From NCBI GenBank assembly GCA_015494435.1, contig WGBH01000233.1:1-13120 (forward strand): a DNA stretch of 13,120 bases, given 5' to 3'. Numbering within the stretch: the stretch's first letter is position 1; each line of letters opens with the position of its first letter. Source of the stretch: Thiotrichaceae bacterium. GTDB lineage: Bacteria; Pseudomonadota; Gammaproteobacteria; Thiotrichales; Thiotrichaceae. The notes below the pieces were generated by a model. It worked only from the letters and a program-made list of their open reading frames with translations. It made no database searches and had not been told where the DNA came from. This document shows, piece after piece, positions 1 to 7,019 of the stretch. A program made the translations under genes and the position numbers.

Positions 1-28
1 ATTTTTAGTGTAGATTGTCCCTCCAAAA

Positions 29-137
29 CTATTTGAGGAGCGTTGCAACCCCTTCACTCTGTTTTAAATATCTAATAATAAAACAGTAAACGACTGAGGC
101 TAGGCTCGAATAGGTTTATCGTTTTGCAACGGCGCTC
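29..137 (+). promoter_or_regulatory. SAH riboswitch in the metK leader
   Basis: The leader carries the conserved blocks of the S-adenosylhomocysteine riboswitch in the right order: GAGGAGCGTTGCAA (35-48), AGGCTCG (102-108) and AACGGCGCTCA (128-138). The fold also fits. P1 pairs 29-37 with 105-113 (9 bp, one G-U). A distal P2 arm pairs CTGTTTTA (59-66) with TAAAACAG (79-86). P4 is CGTT-TTGC-AACG (120-131). The pseudoknot pairs GAGCG (38-42) with CGCTC (133-137). The metK ribosome binding site GGAG (151-154) follows at once, so control could act at translation initiation. Known members of the class raise expression when SAH accumulates. GACTGAG (92-98) can instead pair with CTCAGTC (135-141), which would exclude the pseudoknot. 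A weak -10 (TAGATT, 11-16) lies upstream; any -35 would be outside the window. The family match is from recalled consensus, not a covariance-model search. Confidence 0.9.
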
Positions 138-164
138 AGTCAAACTTTAAGGAGTACTTAGATT

Positions 165-1316
165 ATGGCTGGGAATCATTTATTCACTTCCGAATCTGTT
201 TCTGCAGGTCATCCCGATAAAATGTGCGATCAAATTTCTGATGCCATTTTGGATGCTATTATTGCTCAAGATACCAATGCGCGCGTTGCTTGTGAAACAC
301 TGGTTAAAACGGGTATGGTTGTTTTAGCAGGTGAAATTACTACCACAGCAACAATTGATTATGAACAAATAGTCAGAGAGACAGTCACCGATATTGGTTA
401 TACCTCATCAGATATTGGCTTTGATGGTGCATCTTGTGCCGTTTTAAATGCATTGGGTACTCAATCCCCTGATATTGCAATGGGTGTTGATCGTGAAGAT
501 AAAGAGGCACAAGGCGCTGGTGATCAGGGCTTAATGTTTGGTTATGCAAGTAATGAAACCGATGTTTTAATGCCTGCGCCTATCACTTATGCTCACCGTC
601 TGGTAGAAAGACAAGCTGAATTATTAAAAACAGGTGGATTAAGCTTTTTACGACCTGATGCGAAAAGTCAGGTGACTTTTCGTTATGAAAATGATCGACC
701 TGTTGCTATTGATGCGGTGGTACTTTCAACGCAGCATGAACCTACTGATATGGATGATTTACGCGAAGGCGTGATGGAAGAAATTATCAAGCCTGTGCTT
801 CCTGCTCAATGGTTAGATAAAAATACTGCCTATCATATTAATCCAACAGGTAACTTTGTCATTGGAGGCCCTGTCGGAGATTGCGGACTAACAGGACGTA
901 AGATTATTGTAGATACTTACGGTGGTATGGCACGTCATGGTGGAGGCGCTTTCTCTGGAAAAGACCCTTCAAAAGTTGATCGTTCAGCCGCCTATGCAGG
1001 ACGTTATGTGGCTAAAAATATTGTCGCAGCAGGTCTAGCAGAGCGTTGTGAGATTCAAGTCTCTTACGCCATTGGTGTGGCAGAACCCACTTCTATTTCA
1101 ATCGAAACTTTTGGCACTAGCATACATAATAATGGCAAGATCGAAGCAATTGTACGCGAAGTCTTTAATCTACGTCCTTATGGTATTTTGAAAATGCTGG
1201 ATCTTCTAAAGCCAATTTATCGTCAAACAGCCGCTTACGGTCATTTCGGACGTGAGAATATTGGCTTACCTTGGGAAATAACCGATAAAGTTGATGCGTT
1301 AAAATCAGCGCTTTAA
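165..1316 (+). CDS. metK: S-adenosylmethionine synthetase (methionine adenosyltransferase)
   Basis: This cytoplasmic enzyme makes S-adenosylmethionine from methionine and ATP, releasing phosphate and pyrophosphate. At 383 residues it has the usual bacterial length. Recognisable motifs are GHPDK (residues 15-19, ATP binding), the signature GAGDQG (117-122) and the glycine-rich loop GGGAFSGKD (259-267), which contacts the triphosphate. The ATG at 165 is supported by AAGGAG at 149-154, ten bases upstream. It is the first gene after the SAH riboswitch, and ahcY follows 98 bases later on the same strand, so the two are probably co-transcribed as a SAM-cycle unit. Control of metK by a SAH sensor is less usual than control of ahcY alone. 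No truncation or missing catalytic motif is seen. Confidence 0.98.
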   Translation: MAGNHLFTSESVSAGHPDKMCDQISDAILDAIIAQDTNARVACETLVKTGMVVLAGEITTTATIDYEQIVRETVTDIGYTSSDIGFDGASCAVLNALGTQSPDIAMGVDREDKEAQGAGDQGLMFGYASNETDVLMPAPITYAHRLVERQAELLKTGGLSFLRPDAKSQVTFRYENDRPVAIDAVVLSTQHEPTDMDDLREGVMEEIIKPVLPAQWLDKNTAYHINPTGNFVIGGPVGDCGLTGRKIIVDTYGGMARHGGGAFSGKDPSKVDRSAAYAGRYVAKNIVAAGLAERCEIQVSYAIGVAEPTSISIETFGTSIHNNGKIEAIVREVFNLRPYGILKMLDLLKPIYRQTAAYGHFGRENIGLPWEITDKVDALKSAL

Positions 1317-1341
1317 ATATTTCAACCCGTAAATAATTTCA

Positions 1342-1383
1342 CTCTAAAACGAATCAAGATATCATTCTTCATTCGCTTTAGAG
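1342..1383 (+). other. Intercistronic hairpin between metK and ahcY
   Basis: CTCTAAAACGAAT (1342-1354) and ATTCGCTTTAGAG (1371-1383) are inverted copies with one mismatch (12 of 13 pairs) around a 16-base loop. No T-run follows, so it is not a standard intrinsic terminator. It could protect or punctuate the metK-ahcY message, or reduce read-through. The ahcY ribosome binding site (AGGA, 1399-1402) lies 16 bases beyond it. Confidence 0.6.
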
Positions 1384-1414
1384 ACCCTGAAAAACATTAG
1401 GAAAAAACTAAAGA

Positions 1415-2809
1415 ATGAGTAATGACTATATTGTAACCGACATCAATCTAGCTGATTGGGGTCGTAAAGAGCTAACTATTGCAGAAAATGAAATGCCTGG
1501 TTTAATGGCATTGCGCGCAAAATATGGCGAAGAAAAGCCATTAGCAGGTGCGCGTATTGCAGGCTCTCTACATATGACAATTCAAACAGGTGTCTTAATT
1601 GATACCTTGACCGCATTAGGGGCGCAAGTGCGTTGGGCATCTTGTAATATCTTCTCAACTCAAGATCATGCGGCTGCGGCGATTGCGGCCTCTGGCGTGC
1701 CTGTTTTTGCTACCAAAGGCGAGACACTGGATGAATATTGGGACTATGCCCATAAAATCTTTATGTGGCCCAATGGTGAAACGGCTAATATGATTTTAGA
1801 TGACGGTGGCGATGCAACAATGCTCATTGAGCTAGGCACAAAAGCAGAGTCTGATCTTTCTGTTTTAGATGACCCAAGCAGTGAAGAAGAAGTTGCACTG
1901 TATAATTCGATCAGAGCAATGCTAAAAGTGAATCCAAACTGGTACTCAAATATTCGTCCAAATATCCAAGGTGTGACCGAAGAGACAACAACTGGCGTGC
2001 ATCGTTTATATGAAATGGAGAAATCAGGCGAGCTAATTTACCCTGCTATTAATGTTAATGATTCAGTGACTAAATCTAAATTTGATAATTTATACGGTTG
2101 TCGTGAGTCGTTAGTGGATGGCATTAAACGTGCAACAGATGTCATGATTGCAGGCAAAATTGCAGTGGTGTTAGGTTATGGTGATGTCGGTAAAGGTTGT
2201 GCGCAATCTCTACGTGGCTTAGGCGCAACCGTTTGGATTACTGAAATTGATCCTATTTGTGCATTACAAGCAGCAATGGAAGGCTATCGCGTGGTTAAAA
2301 TGGACGATGTGGCTGATCAAGGCGATATTTTTGTCACGGCCACAGGTAACTTCCATGTTATTACGGAAGAGCATATGCTCCAAATGAAGCATGAAGCTAT
2401 CGTCTGTAATATTGGTCATTTCGATAATGAAATCGCAGTCGCTGATATGGAAAAATACGAATGGAATGAAGTGAAACCTCAAGTTGATCATATTAAACTA
2501 CCTAGTGGCAACAGTATTTTATTATTAGCAAAAGGTCGTTTGGTTAATTTAGGCTGTGCAACAGGGCATCCTAGCTTTGTTATGTCAAACTCTTTTACCA
2601 ATCAAGTATTAGCTCAAATCGAAATTTTTACAAAAGGTGATCAATACGAGAATAAAGTTTATATGTTGCCTAAGACATTAGACGAAGAAGTGGCGCGTTT
2701 ACATCTTGAAAAAATTGGAGCCAATTTGACCGAATTGACAGATTATCAAGCCAATTATATTAGTGTTAATAAAGCTGGTCCTTATAAGGTTGAGCATTAT
2801 CGTTACTAA
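1415..2809 (+). CDS. ahcY: Adenosylhomocysteinase (S-adenosylhomocysteine hydrolase)
   Basis: This cytoplasmic NAD-dependent enzyme reversibly splits S-adenosylhomocysteine into adenosine and homocysteine, removing the product inhibitor of methyltransferases. The Rossmann motif GYGDVGKG is at residues 254-261. The substrate-site segment NVNDSVTKSKFDNLYGCRES (213-232) contains the conserved Lys and Asp of the family. The C-terminus ends in the typical HYRY, which reaches into the neighbouring subunit's NAD site. The 464-residue length, with extra sequence around residues 145-185, fits the long bacterial form. It lies 98 bases after metK. The start is a plain ATG with a weak upstream AGGA (1399-1402). 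The SAH riboswitch ahead of metK probably governs this gene too, which would make it a direct substrate-sensing circuit. Confidence 0.98.
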   Translation: MSNDYIVTDINLADWGRKELTIAENEMPGLMALRAKYGEEKPLAGARIAGSLHMTIQTGVLIDTLTALGAQVRWASCNIFSTQDHAAAAIAASGVPVFATKGETLDEYWDYAHKIFMWPNGETANMILDDGGDATMLIELGTKAESDLSVLDDPSSEEEVALYNSIRAMLKVNPNWYSNIRPNIQGVTEETTTGVHRLYEMEKSGELIYPAINVNDSVTKSKFDNLYGCRESLVDGIKRATDVMIAGKIAVVLGYGDVGKGCAQSLRGLGATVWITEIDPICALQAAMEGYRVVKMDDVADQGDIFVTATGNFHVITEEHMLQMKHEAIVCNIGHFDNEIAVADMEKYEWNEVKPQVDHIKLPSGNSILLLAKGRLVNLGCATGHPSFVMSNSFTNQVLAQIEIFTKGDQYENKVYMLPKTLDEEVARLHLEKIGANLTELTDYQANYISVNKAGPYKVEHYRY

Positions 2810-2836
2810 GTAACCATTTAACCGTCATAATAATGC

Positions 2837-2893
2837 ACCACAAAGGGCATTAAATAACTTGTGTTTATTTGATCTGTCCTTTGTGGTTTTTTT
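2837..2893 (+). terminator. Rho-independent terminator after ahcY
   Basis: ACCACAAAGG (2837-2846) pairs perfectly with CCTTTGTGGT (2878-2887), ten base pairs, and runs into seven consecutive T (2887-2893). The loop is long (31 bases). It should end most metK-ahcY transcripts, leaving metF, which starts 40 bases later, dependent on read-through or on a promoter I cannot identify with confidence. Confidence 0.82.
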
Positions 2894-2932
2894 ATGCCTA
2901 TAGAGAAATTATTTAAAAAATAAGAGATTGAT

Positions 2933-3781
2933 ATGAGCACTCAAAAATTTAGCTTTGAGTTTTTCCCTCCTAAAACAGAGAAGGGAATTAAAAACTTAAA
3001 GACCGTCAGAGAAGAATTAGCCAGATTAAACCCCGCCTTTTTTTCTGTTACCTATGGGGCAGGTGGTACAACACAAGAGGCAACACTTGACACGGTTATT
3101 AATATCCAAAAAGAATCAGGTATTGATACCGCGCCACACCTCTCTTGTATTGGTTCAAGCAAAGAACAAATACGCGATATTTTGCACACTTATAAAAGCA
3201 ATGGGGTGACACGTATTGTTGCATTACGCGGTGATATTCCCTCAGGTATGCGAGATATCGGAGACTTTCATTATGCGAATGAGTTAGTTGATTTTATTCG
3301 CCAAGAAACGGGGGATTATTTTCATTTAGAAGTAGCAGCCTATCCAGAAAAACATCCACAAGCAATAAGCTATGAAGCCGATCTTAAAAACTTTGCAAGA
3401 AAGATCAAAGCAGGGAGTAATAGTGCTATTACCCAATATTTTTATAATATTGATGCGTATTATTATTTTGTAGATGATTGTAGAAAATTGGGAATTGATA
3501 CCCCGATTGTCCCTGGTATTATGCCGATTACTAATTTTACCAATTTAGCCCGTTTTTCTGATGCCTGTGGTGCAGAAATTCCACGCTGGTTACGAAGTCG
3601 TTTAGAAGGCTATGGCGATGATTTGGATTCTATACAAAAACTAGGGACTGAATTTGTAACAGAAATGTGTACTAAACTATTAGCGCAAGAGATAGCAGGT
3701 TTACATTTTTACACTATGAACCGTGTAGAACCGAGCATGACAATATGGCAGAATTTAGGTTTAAAAAGCTGTAGCAAATAA
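2933..3781 (+). CDS. metF: Methylenetetrahydrofolate reductase
   Basis: This FAD-containing cytoplasmic enzyme reduces 5,10-methylene-THF to 5-methyl-THF, the methyl donor for converting homocysteine back to methionine. It thus closes the cycle begun by metK and ahcY. The 282-residue length matches the bacterial single-domain MetF. The N-terminal FEFFPPKT (8-15) contains the catalytic Glu (residue 9, equivalent to Glu28 of E. coli MetF). The family segments VTYGAGG (39-45), ALRGD (about 97-101) and AAYPEKHP (about 135-142) are present and belong to the FAD and folate sites. AAGAGA (2922-2927) serves as ribosome binding site for the ATG at 2933. It is separated from ahcY by an intrinsic terminator, so its link to the upstream riboswitch is uncertain. 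It converges with the downstream minus-strand protease gene. Confidence 0.97.
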   Translation: MSTQKFSFEFFPPKTEKGIKNLKTVREELARLNPAFFSVTYGAGGTTQEATLDTVINIQKESGIDTAPHLSCIGSSKEQIRDILHTYKSNGVTRIVALRGDIPSGMRDIGDFHYANELVDFIRQETGDYFHLEVAAYPEKHPQAISYEADLKNFARKIKAGSNSAITQYFYNIDAYYYFVDDCRKLGIDTPIVPGIMPITNFTNLARFSDACGAEIPRWLRSRLEGYGDDLDSIQKLGTEFVTEMCTKLLAQEIAGLHFYTMNRVEPSMTIWQNLGLKSCSK

Positions 3782-3861
3782 TAGCAGAGAAATTTCGGTA
3801 TTATTCATTTCTTGGTTTGCACTATTAGTCGTTACCTTGGCTTTAAAATATCATGTGATTT

Positions 3862-3981
3862 AATACCTTCGCCAATTTTAATTCAAGCTTAAAACAGTCT
3901 TTTTCATTCTATATAAATCAACCATTTATAGGTGTTAAAAACGCGCTAAAATGCGTTGGTTTTTATTTTGGCGAAGGTATT
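3862..3981. repeat. 120-bp element with 14-bp terminal inverted repeats (copy 1)
   Basis: The ends are AATACCTTCGCCAA (3862-3875) and its exact inverse TTGGCGAAGGTATT (3968-3981). The same terminal sequence bounds a 121-bp segment at 9355-9475. The interior (92 bases) has no ORF and includes an AT-rich stretch and AACGCGCTAAAATGCGTT (3939-3956), itself a short inverted repeat. It fills most of the 225-base gap between convergent metF and the minus-strand protease gene. Size, paired ends and lack of coding capacity fit a MITE-like or bidirectional-terminator element. No clear target-site duplication is visible. Confidence 0.7.
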
Positions 3982-4006
3982 GTATATGAAAGATGCCTAA
4001 ATTTCT

Positions 4007-5476
4007 TTAATTTACACAGCTATTATTCTTTTCCCATTGATCAACTTCAGCAGATTGCGCTTTGTGGATTTGATATTTTTCTAACGTCTCATCATTGGTT
4101 TTATTTGCCACTTCCCGATCAATCGCCAATGAAATACCTAAACTATCTTTTAATAGGATAATAGGTGTTTTTGCAGTTGAAATTAAACAATAAAACTCTT
4201 TAAAGGAGTTAAAGCGTTGTTGGTTAACAGTAGTAATATTCATAGGAGCAAGATCATGTGTACCCGTATTATATGAAGTAGATAAAACATTAACCAATGT
4301 AAGTGTATCAATCTTATCTTTATCCTCTGATATTTTATATTCTTTAGTCGTTAGACAGTCCTTAGCATATTTCTTAGCAACAAAGACATAACCTCCATAA
4401 ATAAAGTAACGAGGGTCTTGGTCAAATTCTTGATCTGCTATGGTTATATCTTTTAGAGGAAGATTAATTTGTTTACTTTTACCCTTGCGGACGATATTTA
4501 GTTTTAGAATATCATTCATTTGATGCATATCAATATAATGCAAGAATACAAAACGGGTATTGTCTGCACCAAAAACTTTACCATTATTTTCAATTTTTTT
4601 ACCATCAATCGCTGTTATTATATCGCCTTGTTGCAATACATCTTCGGCTTCGGTATTAGCACAAACTTTAGTAATTAGAATACCTGATTTATCGGCAGGA
4701 AGTTTATAATAACCTTCGCGCAATGCAGTGCTTTCTAAATATTGAGTCCGAATAGGAAGATTCGGAATACCATCAAAATTGCCATCATCAATGTCTTTTA
4801 AGAAACGTTTAAGCAAATTGACAGGAATAATATATCCACCTGAATTATCATCCTCATTATCAAATTGCATCACAACTCCAACTACCTTTTTTTCAACAAT
4901 TGCAGGCCCACCACTATTGCCATAGTTCACTGCGGCATCCACCTGAATGGCTAAATAGGAAAGATCACTGTGAACATAGTTTTGGTATTCAATCCTTGAA
5001 ATCACACCTTCTGTAATACTAAGCGCATCGCCTCCAACAGGATAACCATAAAGAGAGACTTTCTGATGAATATCAGGGAGTTCTCCTAGCTCAAGTGGTT
5101 TTACTTTATCAAAGAAACTTTGATCATCAAGCGTAATTAAAGCTAAATCCGTTTCATGCGAAACGAAACTAATTGATGCTTTATAGCGTTTTGATTCACC
5201 ATCAAGTTGAACCTCGATAAAGGTATTATCTTCAACAATATGTGCATTTGTAATAATCCGATGTCCTTTAATCACAAACCCTGTTCCTGTTCCGCTAATG
5301 GTACTCGTATTCCAAGGCTCTGAGATATCAAATGATTTAGCGGTTAGATGGATTTTTACAACAGATGAAGAAAGCGAGTATTTATTATCCAATGCAAATG
5401 CATTTTGGACTATAAACTGCAAACAGAAATAAAAAAATAAGAGTAAAAAGTGGGTATAACGAAAACAGTAATTCAT
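4007..5476 (-). CDS. Exported trypsin-like serine protease with PDZ domain (Deg/HtrA-like)
   Basis: This is a probable periplasmic or exported protease of the S1C (Deg/HtrA) type. A signal peptide is clear: hydrophobic residues 10-23, then a cleavage site after AFA (residue 28). The chymotrypsin-fold domain follows with an intact triad: His79 (TNAHIV), Asp110 (ETDLALI) and Ser188 (GNSGGP). A PDZ-like domain spans about residues 250-345 (GILITKVCANTEAEDVLQQGD and onward), and the last 140 residues form a C-terminal region I cannot assign. The layout resembles plant-type Deg9/Deg10 proteases, with a single PDZ and a further C-terminal domain, more than E. coli DegP, which has two PDZ domains. 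No good ribosome binding site precedes the ATG at 5476, but no better start keeps the signal peptide. It stands alone on the minus strand, convergent with metF. Substrates are unknown. Confidence 0.88.
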   Translation of the reverse strand: MNYCFRYTHFLLLFFYFCLQFIVQNAFALDNKYSLSSSVVKIHLTAKSFDISEPWNTSTISGTGTGFVIKGHRIITNAHIVEDNTFIEVQLDGESKRYKASISFVSHETDLALITLDDQSFFDKVKPLELGELPDIHQKVSLYGYPVGGDALSITEGVISRIEYQNYVHSDLSYLAIQVDAAVNYGNSGGPAIVEKKVVGVVMQFDNEDDNSGGYIIPVNLLKRFLKDIDDGNFDGIPNLPIRTQYLESTALREGYYKLPADKSGILITKVCANTEAEDVLQQGDIITAIDGKKIENNGKVFGADNTRFVFLHYIDMHQMNDILKLNIVRKGKSKQINLPLKDITIADQEFDQDPRYFIYGGYVFVAKKYAKDCLTTKEYKISEDKDKIDTLTLVNVLSTSYNTGTHDLAPMNITTVNQQRFNSFKEFYCLISTAKTPIILLKDSLGISLAIDREVANKTNDETLEKYQIHKAQSAEVDQWEKNNSCVN

Positions 5477-5910
5477 AGGATGAATAATATTAAAAAAATA
5501 AATTTCAGGGCTAGGCTCTATTGGAGAAGGGGATTGATCTACGTTACTATTTATTCCAGTTTTTAACCAGCATTATTTATCATCTTATTAAACCTGCACA
5601 TTAGCCCGACGGGTTTATTATTTGCTAGATGGGTTTTGTAAACCCGTCCACACCGTTTGAATCTTGCGTAAAGATTGAGGTATTTTGCTACTTAGAAACA
5701 TTACGATGAGGTAACAGATCCCGTCGCGCATTGAATTTGCTGCGATTGCCCTGCCTAACAACCCCGTTGCGTATTCAAATTTATTGTGTTTACTTAACTT
5801 ATATCAGATTATACGCCAAAAAAAAGAAGCTAACCTCTTGCATAAACGATAGGATTTGATAGAATTCTCGCTCTTTAAATTTTGTCAACAGCATTTTGAG
5901 GATCTTCAGC
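5477..5910. other. Intergenic region with a GACGGGTTTA inverted repeat
   Basis: These 434 bases separate the divergent protease and rpmE2 genes and hold no credible ORF. The one clear structure is GACGGGTTTA (5608-5617) inverted as TAAACCCGTC (5639-5648), ten perfect pairs around a 21-base loop that contains a further GATGGGTTTTG. Promoters for both flanking genes should lie here. A weak candidate for rpmE2 is TTGTGT (5784-5789) with GATTAT (5807-5812). The rpmE2 ribosome binding site GAGGA is at 5898-5902. No tRNA or known small RNA is recognised. Confidence 0.5.
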
Positions 5911-6156
5911 ATGAAGGCCGATATACATCCAGAATATAAGCAAGTCGTATTCCAAGACTTATCAAGTGATTTTAAATTTTTGACACGTTCAACTATGTCA
6001 TCAAAAGAAAGCATTCAATGGGAAGATGGTAATGAGTACCCACTGATTAAAGTGGAAGTTTCTAGCCATTCTCATCCATTCTATACAGGCAAGCAAAATA
6101 TTAATATTGTAGCGGGTGCGATTGATAAGTTCAATAAGCGTTACGGCAGAAAGTAA
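5911..6156 (+). CDS. rpmE2: 50S ribosomal protein L31, type B (cysteine-free)
   Basis: This is the large-subunit protein L31 in its type B form (81 residues), located at the intersubunit bridge. It begins MKADIHPEYK and carries SSHSHPFYTGK and the C-terminal KFNKRYGRK typical of the family. There is no cysteine at all, so it lacks the zinc-binding CxxC pair of type A L31 and belongs to the zinc-independent group. In many bacteria that form is a paralogue induced by Zur when zinc is scarce. I chose ATG 5911 over an in-frame TTG at 5896 because the Shine-Dalgarno GAGGA (5898-5902) lies inside the longer reading frame at ideal spacing. An intrinsic terminator follows at 6227-6253. I could not find a convincing Zur box upstream, so it may simply be the only L31 of this genome. 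Confidence 0.95.
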   Translation: MKADIHPEYKQVVFQDLSSDFKFLTRSTMSSKESIQWEDGNEYPLIKVEVSSHSHPFYTGKQNINIVAGAIDKFNKRYGRK

Positions 6157-6160
6157 GGTA

Positions 6161-6190
6161 TTGATCTATTATAGCTGTGATCATTATATA
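6161..6190 (+). promoter_or_regulatory. Possible promoter for the nuclease-M48-malic enzyme operon
   Basis: TTGATC (6161-6166) and TATATA (6185-6190) are spaced by 18 bases just after the rpmE2 stop codon. Transcription would begin near 6197, which would suit a nuclease start at 6254 rather than 6194. AT-rich sequence makes such matches common, so this is tentative. Confidence 0.3.
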
Positions 6191-6193
6191 TTA

Positions 6194-7000
6194 ATGTTAG
6201 CTTTGCAGAAAATAGATCCATTCAAGAAGGCACTCCATCAGAGTGCTTTTTTTATGGCTTTTTTTCTCGTTATAACTGTTTTTTCCTCACTACTGATAGA
6301 CTGTGAAGCTAAACCGATATATCAAAAAGTTGCATGGGTTTATGATGGCGATACTTTACGACTCAAAGATGGTCGTAAAATTCGCCTTATTGGTATGAAT
6401 GCCCCAGAGGTTGCGCATCATAAAAAGAAAGGGCAACCTTATGGGCGTGAAGCAACGGAAAAATTACGCCAGTTACTTAAAAGCGTCAATTATAAGGTTA
6501 GATTAGAAACAGATCTGCAAAAAAGAGACCGTTATAAACGTTACTTAGTCCATGTGTTTTTAGCGGATGGAACGGATCTATCGCAATGGATGCTACAAAA
6601 TGGTTGGGCAAGCCTTATGATTTTTCCTCCGAATACACGCTATATTGGTATGTATCGAAAAGCGGAACAATCTGCACAAAAAATGAAGCGTCATATCTGG
6701 CTACAAAGCAATTATCAAATCCACAAAGCGTCGCAATTAAAAAAAGGTTATCGTGGTTACGTTCGTCTTAAAAGTAATATAAAAAGCATTAAGATAACAA
6801 AAAAGACAATATTTCTGGAGCTAGACAAGAAAATATTTATTAAACTAAGTAAACATTTTATTCATTATTTCACTCATTATGACCCTAAAAACCTACTTCA
6901 TGATGAAGTCATTATCAGAGGGTTTTTGTATAAGTCTCGGGGCAAGCGCATCATTACTCTTCGTCATCCTGCGCAGTTAGAACTCAAGGGTCAGCATTAG
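6194..7000 (+). CDS. Exported thermonuclease (SNase-like) with C-terminal OB-like domain
   Basis: A staphylococcal-nuclease-type phosphodiesterase, probably exported, acting on DNA or RNA. From ATG 6194 (268 residues) a lysine-bearing N-terminus precedes a hydrophobic segment (about residues 19-35) ending in CEA-KP, a likely signal peptide. The SNase domain covers about 42-155: YDGDT (50-54), Arg64 in IRLIG, Glu72 in NAPE, and Arg116 in DRYKRYL, matching the catalytic Arg35, Glu43 and Arg87 of S. aureus nuclease. The calcium ligand Asp40 is replaced by Asn (residue 69), a change I believe also occurs in other family members. Residues about 180-268 resemble the OB-like extension (VIIRGFLY...HPAQLEL) of proteobacterial thermonucleases. 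The start is uncertain: neither 6194 nor 6254 (248 residues) has a good ribosome binding site, and a terminator hairpin lies between them. M48 follows 19 bases later. Confidence 0.88.
   Translation: MLALQKIDPFKKALHQSAFFMAFFLVITVFSSLLIDCEAKPIYQKVAWVYDGDTLRLKDGRKIRLIGMNAPEVAHHKKKGQPYGREATEKLRQLLKSVNYKVRLETDLQKRDRYKRYLVHVFLADGTDLSQWMLQNGWASLMIFPPNTRYIGMYRKAEQSAQKMKRHIWLQSNYQIHKASQLKKGYRGYVRLKSNIKSIKITKKTIFLELDKKIFIKLSKHFIHYFTHYDPKNLLHDEVIIRGFLYKSRGKRIITLRHPAQLELKGQH
6227..6253 (+). terminator. Intrinsic terminator of rpmE2
   Basis: GCACTC (6230-6235), loop CATCA and GAGTGC (6241-6246) form a tight stem that extends by three weaker pairs (AAG with TTT) and runs into seven T (6247-6253). It lies about 75 bases after the rpmE2 stop codon. 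The last T directly precedes the ATG at 6254, so it may limit expression of the downstream nuclease operon to read-through. Confidence 0.8.
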
Positions 7001-7019
7001 ACTTTAAAGGAAGGATTCA

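Noticed and set aside
1476..2491. Minus-strand reading frames inside ahcY
   Set aside because: They are shadows of a highly conserved gene on the other strand.
5509..5518. GGCTAGGCTC, identical to ten bases of the riboswitch core at 98-107
   Set aside because: The partner blocks (GAGGAGCG and GGCGCTCA) are absent nearby, so it is not a second SAH riboswitch.
5896..5910. TTG start giving an 86-residue L31
   Set aside because: The extension covers the Shine-Dalgarno GAGGA, and family members begin at MKADIHP.
5477..5910. tRNA or structured small RNA in the gap
   Set aside because: No T-loop, anticodon arm or known RNA consensus is visible; only one inverted repeat.
6116..6193. GTG start for the nuclease overlapping rpmE2
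   Set aside because: It would overlap rpmE2 by 41 bases and add sequence unlike a signal peptide; internal ATG codons fit better.
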